From JBCBTJ01 sp039818665 (GTDB taxonomy: Bacteria; Pseudomonadota; Alphaproteobacteria; Caulobacterales; Hyphomonadaceae): DNA of 35,374 nucleotides. This document shows, piece after piece, positions 20,458-28,324 of the stretch (positions within the stretch are counted from its first letter, which is position 1; every line of letters begins with the position of its first letter). The DNA lies in NCBI GenBank assembly GCA_039818665.1, contig JBCBTJ010000033.1, forward strand, positions 1 through 35,374. Direction: 5' to 3'. Under the pieces are notes generated by a model. That model was not told the origin of the DNA. It did not search any database and saw only the letters and a program-made list of their open reading frames with translations. Made by a program: the position numbers and the translations under genes.

Positions 20458-22317
20458 ATGTTCGGCTTCTTTGAGCGCCAGCTTGATCCCTTTCCGGAGA
20501 CCCGCACGGGGCCGCCGCCGAAAGGGCTATGGCCGTTTCTCAAGCACTATATCGGCGACGCCTGGCCTTGGCTCGCCATGATGACCTTCCTGTCGGCGTT
20601 CATCGCCGTGGCGGAAGTCGCGCTGTTCGGCTTTCTCGGGGTGATCGTCGATTGGCTGACGGATGCGGAGCCTTCGACGGTGCTCGCCGAGCGCGGGACG
20701 ACCTTGATTTGGATGGCGGTGTTTGTCGCTGTGGCTTTGCCGCTTGCGCATCTCGGCTGGGGGCTCGTGGTGCACCAGGCCATGGCCGGCAATCTGCCCA
20801 TGAGCGCGCGCTGGCGGATGCACCGGCACTTGCTGCGCCAGTCCATGGAGTTCTACGCCAACGAATTCGCCGGGCGGATCGGCACGAAAGTGATGCAAAG
20901 CGCCCTCGCCGTGCGCGAGACCATGATCAAGATCTTGGACGTGCTCGTGTATACCGGCGTGTTCTTCATCTCGATGATCGTGCTCGTGGCCGCTGCGGAT
21001 TTGAGGCTGGCCGCGCCCTTGGTGCTGTGGCTGCTGGTTTATGCGGGCCTGGTGGCCTGGTTTGTGCCGCGGTTGACGAAAGTTTCCGAAGAACAGGCCG
21101 ATGCACGCTCCGTCATGACAGGCCGTGTGGTCGACAGCTACACGAACATCTCGACCATCAAACTCTTCGCCCACGCCGGCCGCGAAGAGGCCTATGCGCG
21201 CGACAGCATGACGGACTTCCTGGGCACCGTGCACCGGCAGATGCGGTTGGTAACCCTGTTCTATGTGCTCGTCCACGCGAACAACGCCCTCGCGCTTTTC
21301 CTGATCGGCGCGCTGGGGATTTGGTTTTGGTCCGGCGGCCTGGTGACGGTCGGTGCGATCGCCGTGGCTCTGGGCTTGGTGCTGCGCATCACCGGAATGT
21401 CGCAGTGGATTATGTGGGAGGTGTCCGGGCTCTTCGAGGAGATCGGCGTCGTCTATGACGGCATGGGCATGCTGTCGAAGCCGGCCAAGGTGACGGACAA
21501 AGCCGGCGCCTCGCCGCTGGTCGTGAAGTCCGGGGCGTTGGCGTTCGAGAATGTGCGCTTTCACTATGGCAAGGGCTCCGGCGTCATCGACGACTTGTCC
21601 CTCGACATCGCGCCGGGCGAGCGGGTCGGCCTGGTTGGGCGGTCAGGGGCGGGCAAGAGCACGCTCGTCAACCTGCTCCTGCGCTTCTACGATGTGGAGG
21701 GTGGGCGCATCCGTATTGACGGGCGGGACATCGCCGAGGCGACGCAAGACTCCTTGCGCGCGCAGATCGGCATGGTGACGCAGGATACGTCCCTGCTGCA
21801 TCGCTCGATCCGGGACAATATCGCCTATGGCCGGCCAGATGCGACCGATGAGGAGATCCTGAAAGCGGCGCGCCAGGCGAACGCCGAGGACTTCTTGCAA
21901 GCGCTCGAAGATCAAGACGGTCGGACGGGCCTCGACGCCCATGTGGGCGAGCGGGGCGTGAAACTCTCCGGCGGGCAGCGCCAGCGCATCGCCATCGCGC
22001 GGATCTTTCTGAAAGACGCGCCGATCCTGGTTCTGGACGAAGCGACGTCGGCGCTCGACTCCGAGGTCGAGGCGGCGATCCAGGACCACCTCTTCGCGTT
22101 GATGGAGGGCAAAACGGTGATCGCCATCGCGCACCGCCTGTCCACGATCGCCGCGATGGACCGGCTGGTCGTGCTGGATGGCGGGCGGATCGTGGAGCAG
22201 GGGACCCACGACGAGTTGGTGGCCTCCGGAGGCCTCTACGCCGAACTGTGGGCGCGCCAATCGGGCGGGTTCCTCACCGCGCCTTCTGCGGCCGCGCCAG
22301 CGCCGGCGGCCGAATAG
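20458..22317 (+). CDS. ABC exporter, fused permease and ATPase
   Basis: The 619-residue half-transporter has an N-terminal type I exporter membrane domain with about six helices (residues 30-320) and a C-terminal ATPase. The ATPase has Walker A GRSGAGKST (near 395), Q-loop IGMVTQDTSLLHRSIRDNI, signature LSGGQRQRIAIARIFL, Walker B ILVLDEATSALDSE and the switch AIAHRLSTIAAM. It should work as a homodimer in the inner membrane, like MsbA or Sav1866-type multidrug and lipid exporters; the cargo is unknown. It is divergent from the CYP153 gene across 135 bases with no clear promoter, and its stop lies three bases from the stop of the convergent DUF1501 gene. Confidence 0.92.
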   Translation: MFGFFERQLDPFPETRTGPPPKGLWPFLKHYIGDAWPWLAMMTFLSAFIAVAEVALFGFLGVIVDWLTDAEPSTVLAERGTTLIWMAVFVAVALPLAHLGWGLVVHQAMAGNLPMSARWRMHRHLLRQSMEFYANEFAGRIGTKVMQSALAVRETMIKILDVLVYTGVFFISMIVLVAAADLRLAAPLVLWLLVYAGLVAWFVPRLTKVSEEQADARSVMTGRVVDSYTNISTIKLFAHAGREEAYARDSMTDFLGTVHRQMRLVTLFYVLVHANNALALFLIGALGIWFWSGGLVTVGAIAVALGLVLRITGMSQWIMWEVSGLFEEIGVVYDGMGMLSKPAKVTDKAGASPLVVKSGALAFENVRFHYGKGSGVIDDLSLDIAPGERVGLVGRSGAGKSTLVNLLLRFYDVEGGRIRIDGRDIAEATQDSLRAQIGMVTQDTSLLHRSIRDNIAYGRPDATDEEILKAARQANAEDFLQALEDQDGRTGLDAHVGERGVKLSGGQRQRIAIARIFLKDAPILVLDEATSALDSEVEAAIQDHLFALMEGKTVIAIAHRLSTIAAMDRLVVLDGGRIVEQGTHDELVASGGLYAELWARQSGGFLTAPSAAAPAPAAE

Positions 22318-22320
22318 AGC

Positions 22321-23469
22321 TCAGGCGCGGATCAAGCCGTTTAGGGCGGGTTCGCTGTTCGGCAGGACATCTTGATCCAGCGTCGCGCGGTCGAGGCCAA
22401 GATGGTCTCGCAGGACGCCTTTCAGGATCGCGGCCATGTCGTTGACCGGCCGGAGGTCGCGATTGTCGAGCAGGTCGCGCGGTTTGAGGCCCGGCCAATC
22501 GCCGAGGGTGCGCCCGCCGGCGACCGCGCCGCCGCTTAAAACAACTAAGCCGCCCGTGCCGTGATCGGTGCCCTCCGTGCCGTTGACGCGGACCGTGCGA
22601 CCGAATTCCGAGGCGAGGACCACCGCGGTCTTGCGCCACTGATCGCCGAGCGCGTCTTTGAGGGCGAGAAGGCCCTGGTCCAGCGCGCGGAATCGGTTGG
22701 TCAGCGCGGGCGCTTGGTTCGCGTGGGTGTCCCAACCGTCGATCGAGACCACGCCGACCCCAGGGCCGGCGTCGGCCGCCATCAATTCGCCGGCCGCTTT
22801 TAGGATGGTCGCGGCGCGCCCGCCTGGGCCCCGCGGCCCGTTCATCTCGATGTCCGGGCTGTCGGTGGCGCGCGCCGTGGCGAGGCTGGCCGCGAAGGCG
22901 GGGTCGCCCGCGTAGAGATCGCCGAGGCGGTCGAGCAGGTCCTCGGACGCTTCGGCGAAGACGGGCGGCGACCAATGGGTGGCGGGCGCGTCGCCCTTTA
23001 GGACGAGCGGGACGGCGTAGCCGATGGCGAGCCCGTCGCCCGCGCCTGAAGCCTGCAACGCGCGATTGAGCCAACCGTCCCGCGCGTCCGGACCAGCGAG
23101 CGTTTCCAGCGCGTCCTGGCCGTCGAAATGGGATCGGTCGCGATAGGGGGTGGCCGCGGCGTGTATGAAGGCGGCTTCGCCTGATCGGTAGAGCGCGTGC
23201 AGGCCGGAAAAGCTGGGGTGGAGCGCGAAGTCGGCGCCGACCGGCAGGCGTTCCTGTTCAGCCGGCGATATGTCGCCGCGCAGCGCTTCGATGTCGGAGC
23301 TGCTCGGGATCAGCGCCGACAGCCCGTCCATGCCGCCGCGCAGGATGACGAAGATAAACTTTCGGTCTGCGGCGTCCTTTGCGAAGGCGGCATGGAATGA
23401 AGGCGAGACCCCGGCGCCGGCGAGCAGCGTGATCGCGGTTCTGCGGGACATGACGGTCATGGCGGTCAC
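22321..23469 (-). CDS. DUF1501 family exported protein
   Basis: The 382-residue product begins, after a GTG start, with MSRRTAITLLAGAG, a twin-arginine-type export signal, then FIFVILRGGMDGLSALIP, characteristic of DUF1501 (sulfatase-like alkaline phosphatase fold). Further family features are HFDGQDALETLAG, VVSIDGWDTHANQAPAL and VVLASEFGRTVRVNGTEGTDHGTGG, which may bind metal. The biochemical role is unknown. Its GTG start overlaps the stop of the upstream DUF1800 gene by four bases (GTGA), so the two are translationally coupled. Several in-frame starts (GTG 23469, ATG 23460, ATG 23451) are possible. Confidence 0.85.
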   Translation of the reverse strand: MTAMTVMSRRTAITLLAGAGVSPSFHAAFAKDAADRKFIFVILRGGMDGLSALIPSSSDIEALRGDISPAEQERLPVGADFALHPSFSGLHALYRSGEAAFIHAAATPYRDRSHFDGQDALETLAGPDARDGWLNRALQASGAGDGLAIGYAVPLVLKGDAPATHWSPPVFAEASEDLLDRLGDLYAGDPAFAASLATARATDSPDIEMNGPRGPGGRAATILKAAGELMAADAGPGVGVVSIDGWDTHANQAPALTNRFRALDQGLLALKDALGDQWRKTAVVLASEFGRTVRVNGTEGTDHGTGGLVVLSGGAVAGGRTLGDWPGLKPRDLLDNRDLRPVNDMAAILKGVLRDHLGLDRATLDQDVLPNSEPALNGLIRA

Positions 23470-24815
23470 CTTCTTTGGAAATCTGGGCTCATCAGGGCGA
23501 TGGCGAGCGCTTGTTCGCCGCTTTCAGCCCTGGAGACGGCTTGGAGCGTCGAGGCGCCGGCCCGCGGGCCCAACGCGTCGTCGATGAAGTCCCGCGCATC
23601 GACGCCGGACGTCCGCTCTGCGACCCGGTTCGCCCATTCGACCCGCTTCATGAGCGCGTCGGGGCCGAGCCAGGCGTCCGCGTCGTCCGGCCAGCCTTCC
23701 GGACTGGGCGCGGAGAACGGGCGCTGGGCGAAGCTCTCATAGACCTCGCCCGGCTTGCCGGCGAAGACGCGGCGCACCCCGAACTGGCGCGAGGCGGAGG
23801 TCAGCAGCTCGTCTGGCGTTTTGACTTTTTCAGCCTCGGCGGCCCACGCTTCAGGCGACGCGATGAGGGCGCGGTAAAGCGCTGAGAGATCGCCGCCGGT
23901 GTCCAAGAACACCCGCTCGAGATTGGCGACGAGGGCGTCGTCCGGCGTGTCGGAGACGATGTGGCGCGCGAGTTTCAACGCGATGTTGCGCGCGGTTTCG
24001 GGCCGGTTTGCGAGGTCTCGCAGGATCGCTTCCGCCTGGGCGCGGCCATCCTCGGCGTAACGCTTTCCGAGAACCGTCCGCGCTCCGGGTTCGTGGAGCA
24101 GGGTCGAAAAGATCGGTTCGCCGATCCGATTGCGGCCGACATGTCGGTTGCCGACCGTCCAGCCGGTGAGCGCTTTGGCGAATTCCGTGACGTCGTATTG
24201 GGTGTAGCCCGCCGCCGGGGTCGCCGTGTGGAGCTCCAAGACCTCGCGGGCGAGATTCTCATTGAGGCCCCGGCGGCGGCGCCGGCCGGCGCGGGAATTG
24301 GGGCCGACAGATTGCCAATTGTCGAGATAGACCAGCATGCCGGGATGGCCGATGGCGGCGAGCAGCAAATCCTCGAAGCGGCCGAGAATGTTCGGTCGGA
24401 TCGCTTCGCGCTCATAGGCGCCGGCGATCAGGGTGGTCGGCGGATTGCGGGCCGAGACGGTGAAATGGTTGGACCAAAAACGCGCCAGCCGCTCGTGAAA
24501 CGGGTTCGGCGTCGTCGCGCCAAACAACGCCCGGGCCTGAACCTCGCCGATGATGGTCTGCCGGATACGCCTGCGCAGGGCCGCCATTTGGTCTTGGTCA
24601 GGTTCGCGATCGGGTCCGATTTGGCGGCGAAAATCGAGGATGAACGCCACGCCGTCTTTGGCGCTGGAGAGCCCGTCGGCGGGGAAGCGGGCCGCGCTGT
24701 CCTTCGTCAGTTGAGCTCCCAGCCAAGCTTCGGGGTCGCCTGACGCCGCGGCGATTTCGCCCGGTCGCGCGCCGAGGCCGAAGCGCGTCGCTGCGATCGC
24801 CGCCCGCATGCTCAT
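23466..24815 (-). CDS. DUF1800 family protein
   Basis: The 449-residue protein carries DUF1800 hallmarks: AATRFGLGARPGEI at the start, HERLARFWSNHFTVSA (about 108-123), NENLAREVLELHTATPAAGYTQYDVTEFAKALTGW split around the middle, and LLTSASRQFGVRR. DUF1800 and DUF1501 genes occur as a conserved pair in many bacteria, with proposed envelope or secretion roles but no settled function. There is no clear signal peptide, as is common for the family. The start is ATG at 24815 (a second ATG two codons on). It precedes and overlaps the DUF1501 gene by four bases. Confidence 0.85.
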   Translation of the reverse strand: MSMRAAIAATRFGLGARPGEIAAASGDPEAWLGAQLTKDSAARFPADGLSSAKDGVAFILDFRRQIGPDREPDQDQMAALRRRIRQTIIGEVQARALFGATTPNPFHERLARFWSNHFTVSARNPPTTLIAGAYEREAIRPNILGRFEDLLLAAIGHPGMLVYLDNWQSVGPNSRAGRRRRRGLNENLAREVLELHTATPAAGYTQYDVTEFAKALTGWTVGNRHVGRNRIGEPIFSTLLHEPGARTVLGKRYAEDGRAQAEAILRDLANRPETARNIALKLARHIVSDTPDDALVANLERVFLDTGGDLSALYRALIASPEAWAAEAEKVKTPDELLTSASRQFGVRRVFAGKPGEVYESFAQRPFSAPSPEGWPDDADAWLGPDALMKRVEWANRVAERTSGVDARDFIDDALGPRAGASTLQAVSRAESGEQALAIALMSPDFQRR

Positions 24816-24935
24816 GGCCGTGTTCCTTCATCCGTTGCGGCACATGGAACGGGCGCGGCGGCGGACTCCGTCGCGGGCGCGCTTCGCATCCGGCGCGCAG
24901 CGCGCTATCGCTGCCGGGTTTGATTGGAGTGCGTT

Positions 24936-26057
24936 ATGACCGACGATGGCCGCGCTGGAGCGAAGCGAATGTTTCGATCGCTGCACCATCGCTCGCAAAC
25001 GCTCGCGCCGGGGGACGCTCTCGCGCCGCCCATGGTTACGGCCAGCAAATTTGTCTTGGGGGCGGGACCGGACGCGGGAATCGAGTACGGACGGTTCTCG
25101 TCGCCGACCTGGGAGCACGTTGAGGCGCAGCTGGCGTGCTTGGAAGATGCGCCGGTCGTGGCGTTTCCCTCCGGCATGGCCGCTTGCGCGGCGGCGATCT
25201 ACACGCTTTTGAAGCCGGGTGATCGCGTCCTTGTGCCGTCGGACGGTTACTACACCGTGCGCATGTTGATCGACCGCTATCTGACGCCGCTGGGCGTCGA
25301 GGCGGTCCAGCGGCCGACGCGGGCGTTGGGCGAGGCGCCCATGGAGGGCGTCCGCCTGGTTTGGATCGAAACCCCGTCCAATCCCGGTTTGGACGTTTGC
25401 GACATCGCCGCCGTGGCGGTCCGCGCGAAAGCGGCGGGTGCGATCACGGTCGCCGACAATACGACCGCGACGGCGTTCTTGCAGCGACCGCTGGATCTGG
25501 GCGTGGATCTCGCGGTTTACTCCGACACCAAGGCGGCGGCGGGTCACTCCGACGTTCTGTTCGGGCACGTGGCCGGCCGCGATGCCGGCGTTATCGAGGC
25601 CGTGCGCGATTGGCGCCGGATCAATGGGGTCATCCCGGGCGCATTCGAAGCGTGGTTGGTCAGCCGGGGTTTGGAGACGCTGGATGTCAGGCTTGAGCGG
25701 ATGTGCGCCAATGCGGCGGCGCTCGCGGAGGCGGTTCGAGACCATCCGGCGCTTGAGAGCGTTCGGTATCCAGGACTTCCCGATGATCCGTCGCACGCCT
25801 TGGCGGCGCACCAGATGGATGCCTTCGGGTTCCTGATCGGCATGACGTTTCGAAGCCAGAGGGCGGCGGAGGATTTTGTTGCGGCGAGCGAGGCCGTGTC
25901 GCCGACCACGAGTTTCGGCGGCGTTCAGACCACCGCGGATCGCCGCGCACGCTGGGGTGACGCGGCGCCGGAGGGCTACTTACGCTTGTCCGCGGGTTGC
26001 GAGCCGACCGGGCCGCTGGTCGCCGACATTCTCGCCGCGCTTGACGCGATCGCATGA
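24936..26057 (+). CDS. Cystathionine gamma-lyase-like PLP enzyme
   Basis: The 373-residue protein belongs to the Cys/Met metabolism PLP family (fold type I). It shows YGRFSSPTWEHVEAQLACLE, VVAFPSGMAACAAAIYTLL (phosphate-binding loop), WIETPSNPGLDVCDI and VYSDTKAAAGHSDVLFGHV, whose Lys is the expected PLP Schiff-base residue. The C-terminal domain ends with TSFGGVQTTADRR and YLRLSAGCEP, the substrate-carboxylate Arg region. Members cleave or build cystathionine or degrade methionine; exact activity is uncertain. The start at ATG 24936 follows GGAG by six bases. Its stop overlaps the tsaE start by four bases (ATGA), so it heads the downstream operon. Confidence 0.85.
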   Translation: MTDDGRAGAKRMFRSLHHRSQTLAPGDALAPPMVTASKFVLGAGPDAGIEYGRFSSPTWEHVEAQLACLEDAPVVAFPSGMAACAAAIYTLLKPGDRVLVPSDGYYTVRMLIDRYLTPLGVEAVQRPTRALGEAPMEGVRLVWIETPSNPGLDVCDIAAVAVRAKAAGAITVADNTTATAFLQRPLDLGVDLAVYSDTKAAAGHSDVLFGHVAGRDAGVIEAVRDWRRINGVIPGAFEAWLVSRGLETLDVRLERMCANAAALAEAVRDHPALESVRYPGLPDDPSHALAAHQMDAFGFLIGMTFRSQRAAEDFVAASEAVSPTTSFGGVQTTADRRARWGDAAPEGYLRLSAGCEPTGPLVADILAALDAIA

Positions 26058-26512
26058 GGCTCGCGTTCGATCTCGCCGACGAGGCCGCGACGCGCGCTTT
26101 GGGTGGCGCGGTGGCGAAGCTCGTCGCGCCGGGCGACGTCGTGGCCTTAAGGGGCGCGCTTGGCGCAGGAAAAACGACATTTGCGCGCGGCCTTGTCAGC
26201 GCCGCAATAGGCGCGGAGGTCGAAGTGCCGAGCCCGACTTACAATCTGGTTCAAACCTATGACGCCCCGCAAGCGACGATCTGGCATTTCGATCTGTATC
26301 GCCTTGAAGCGCCAGGCGACTTGGTCGAGCTTGGCTGGGACGAAGCGGCGGGCGGGGTCGCCTTGGTGGAGTGGCCGGACCGCGCCGGCGCGTTGTTGCC
26401 ACGTTGGCGCCTGGATTTGACGCTTGAACCGAAGGATGGGGGCGGCCGCCTGGCGGTGCTGGAACCGCGCGGCGAACACTGGCAGAGACGTTTGGATGGC
26501 TTTCGACCCTGA
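26054..26512 (+). CDS. tsaE: tRNA threonylcarbamoyladenosine ATPase TsaE
   Basis: TsaE is the ATPase that resets the TsaB-TsaD complex making t6A37 in tRNAs that read ANN codons. The 152-residue protein has Walker A GALGAGKTTFARGLV (residues 34-48), the switch region VEVPSPTYNLVQTYD, HFDLYRLEAPGDLVELGWDE and VEWPDRAGALLP, all family signatures. Length is normal. It overlaps the preceding lyase gene by four bases and the following kinase gene by 17, consistent with one translationally coupled operon. Confidence 0.95.
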   Translation: MRLAFDLADEAATRALGGAVAKLVAPGDVVALRGALGAGKTTFARGLVSAAIGAEVEVPSPTYNLVQTYDAPQATIWHFDLYRLEAPGDLVELGWDEAAGGVALVEWPDRAGALLPRWRLDLTLEPKDGGGRLAVLEPRGEHWQRRLDGFRP

Positions 26513-27602
26513 CGACCGCGACACGGACATTAAGCGCTTTCTAGAGGCCGCAGGCTGGGGCGGCGCGGAGCGTTGCGCGCTCAATCCCGACGCGTCGACG
26601 CGCCGCTATGAGCGGCTGACGCACCCGGACGGCGCCACCGCCATGCTGATGGACGCGCCGGGGCGCGGCGAAGATCCGCCTTGTCCGCCCGGCGCCAGCG
26701 AAGATGAGCGCCGGCTTCTGGGCTGGAACGCCATGTCGCGGCTGGCGGCGAGCCGGGTCGACGCCTTCGTGCCGATCGCGGCCTATTTGGAGCGGCGGGG
26801 CTACTCGCCGCCGCGCGTGCTGGCGAGCGATCTCGACCGAGGCTTGGCCGTGCTTGAAGACTTCGGCGATCGCTTGTTCGCCGATCTGCTTGCGCGCGGG
26901 GAGGCCGATGAAGTGGAGCTGTACTCTGCGGCCGGCGAATTGCTCGCAGATGTCCATGCCGAGCCTTCGCCCGCCGCCGTCGAAGGCGGCGGCGCGAGTT
27001 GGCCGTTGCTCGACTACGACGCCATGGCGTTCAAGGTGAATGTGGCCTTGTTCGGCGAGTGGATGCCGCGGTTCGAGCCGGGCATGCGCCGCGACGACGC
27101 GCTGATCGCGCGATATGAGGTGGCGGCGGACGCGCTGATCGAGGCGCTGTTGGACGCGCCCAAGGCGTTCACGCTGCGCGATTATCACGCCGAAAACCTG
27201 CTCTGGCTGCCGGAGCGCGCCGGCCACGCCCGGATCGGCTTGCTCGATTTCCAAGACGCCGTGCGCGGGCCCCGCGTCTGGGACATCTCCATGCTGCTGC
27301 ACGATGCCCGACGAGACGTGTCGCCTGCGGCGCGCGCGGCGATGATCCGCGCCTATCTCGAGGCTGCCGGCGGGTCGGAGGCCGAGTTGCAGGCCGAGCT
27401 CGCCGTCGCCGGCGCGGTCAACACGTTGCGGATTCTCGGCCTCTTCGTCAGGCTGGTGGCGCGCGACAAGAAAGACCGCTATCGGACATTCATTCCACGC
27501 GAATGGGGGCACCTCGCCGAGACGCTCTCGCATCCGGCCGCGGCGGAGATGGCCGCCGTGGTGGACGACATGTTGCCCGATTGGCGGCGCCTGGCGGCGT
27601 GA
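26496..27602 (+). CDS. amgK: N-acetylmuramate/N-acetylglucosamine kinase AmgK
   Basis: The 368-residue protein is an aminoglycoside-phosphotransferase-fold kinase: NPDASTRRYERL (nucleotide loop), VLEDFGDRLFADLLARGE, catalytic LRDYHAENLLWLPE and the metal-binding LLDFQDAVRGPRVWDISMLL. With MurU encoded directly after it, it fits AmgK, which phosphorylates MurNAc and GlcNAc at the anomeric position in the recycling route that bypasses de novo UDP-MurNAc synthesis. The start at 26496 lies inside the end of tsaE. Its stop shares one base with the murU start. Assignment relies on family motifs plus gene order. Confidence 0.88.
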   Translation: MAFDPDDRDTDIKRFLEAAGWGGAERCALNPDASTRRYERLTHPDGATAMLMDAPGRGEDPPCPPGASEDERRLLGWNAMSRLAASRVDAFVPIAAYLERRGYSPPRVLASDLDRGLAVLEDFGDRLFADLLARGEADEVELYSAAGELLADVHAEPSPAAVEGGGASWPLLDYDAMAFKVNVALFGEWMPRFEPGMRRDDALIARYEVAADALIEALLDAPKAFTLRDYHAENLLWLPERAGHARIGLLDFQDAVRGPRVWDISMLLHDARRDVSPAARAAMIRAYLEAAGGSEAELQAELAVAGAVNTLRILGLFVRLVARDKKDRYRTFIPREWGHLAETLSHPAAAEMAAVVDDMLPDWRRLAA

Positions 27603-28324
27603 TGGGGTTTGTTCCGCACACCGCGATGGTGCTCGCCGCCGGACTCGGCCAACGCATGCGCCCATTGACCGAAACGCGGCCGAAGCCGCTGATCGAGGTC
27701 GCCGGCAAGACCCTGATCGATCGGGCGCTCGACCCGCTGGCCGCCGCCGGCGTGCGGCGCGTGGTGGTCAACGTGCATTGGCTGGCCGACCAGGTCGAAG
27801 CGCACTTCGCCGGCGATATGCGGTTTGAGATTGTGATCTCGGATGAGCGCGACGGGGCGTTGGAGACCGGCGGCGCGCTCGCCAAGGCGCGGCCTCTGCT
27901 TGGCGAGGATCCGGTCTTCGTGATCAACACTGACGCGTTCTGGGCGCCCGAGGACGCCGCCCCGTACCAAGCGCTGGCGGCCGCATTCGACTCCGAGCGC
28001 ATGGACGCGCTGTTATTGCTCGCCGATCGCAAGCGGTGCCTTGGCTTCGGCGGGCCTGGCGATTTCTTTCGCGACGCGGCGGGCGCGTTGGATCGCCGGG
28101 GAGACGCGCCGAGCGCGCCTTGGGCTTACGCCGGGGTTCGCATCATCAAGCCGCAGCTCTACGATAATGCGCCCGTCGAGCCTTTTTCGGCGCTGAAGAC
28201 CTGGGCCCCGTTGATCGAGGCGCGCCGTCTGCACGGACATCTCTTGGATCGCTTCTGGCTGCACGTCGGCGATCCGGACGCTTTGAAGGACGCCGAAATG
28301 TGGTTGAGGTGCCACGGAGCGTGA
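27602..28324 (+). CDS. murU: N-acetylmuramate alpha-1-phosphate uridylyltransferase MurU
   Basis: The 240-residue nucleotidyltransferase begins with TAMVLAAGLGQRMRPLTETR and then PKPLIEVAGKTLI, the nucleotide-binding signature, and has ISDERDGALETGGALAKARP and VINTDAFWAP, typical of MurU. It makes UDP-MurNAc from MurNAc-1-phosphate and UTP, following AmgK in peptidoglycan recycling. Its ATG overlaps the amgK stop (TGATG). The 3' end overlaps the addB start. A general sugar-1-phosphate nucleotidyltransferase is the fallback name. Confidence 0.88.
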   Translation: MGFVPHTAMVLAAGLGQRMRPLTETRPKPLIEVAGKTLIDRALDPLAAAGVRRVVVNVHWLADQVEAHFAGDMRFEIVISDERDGALETGGALAKARPLLGEDPVFVINTDAFWAPEDAAPYQALAAAFDSERMDALLLLADRKRCLGFGGPGDFFRDAAGALDRRGDAPSAPWAYAGVRIIKPQLYDNAPVEPFSALKTWAPLIEARRLHGHLLDRFWLHVGDPDALKDAEMWLRCHGA

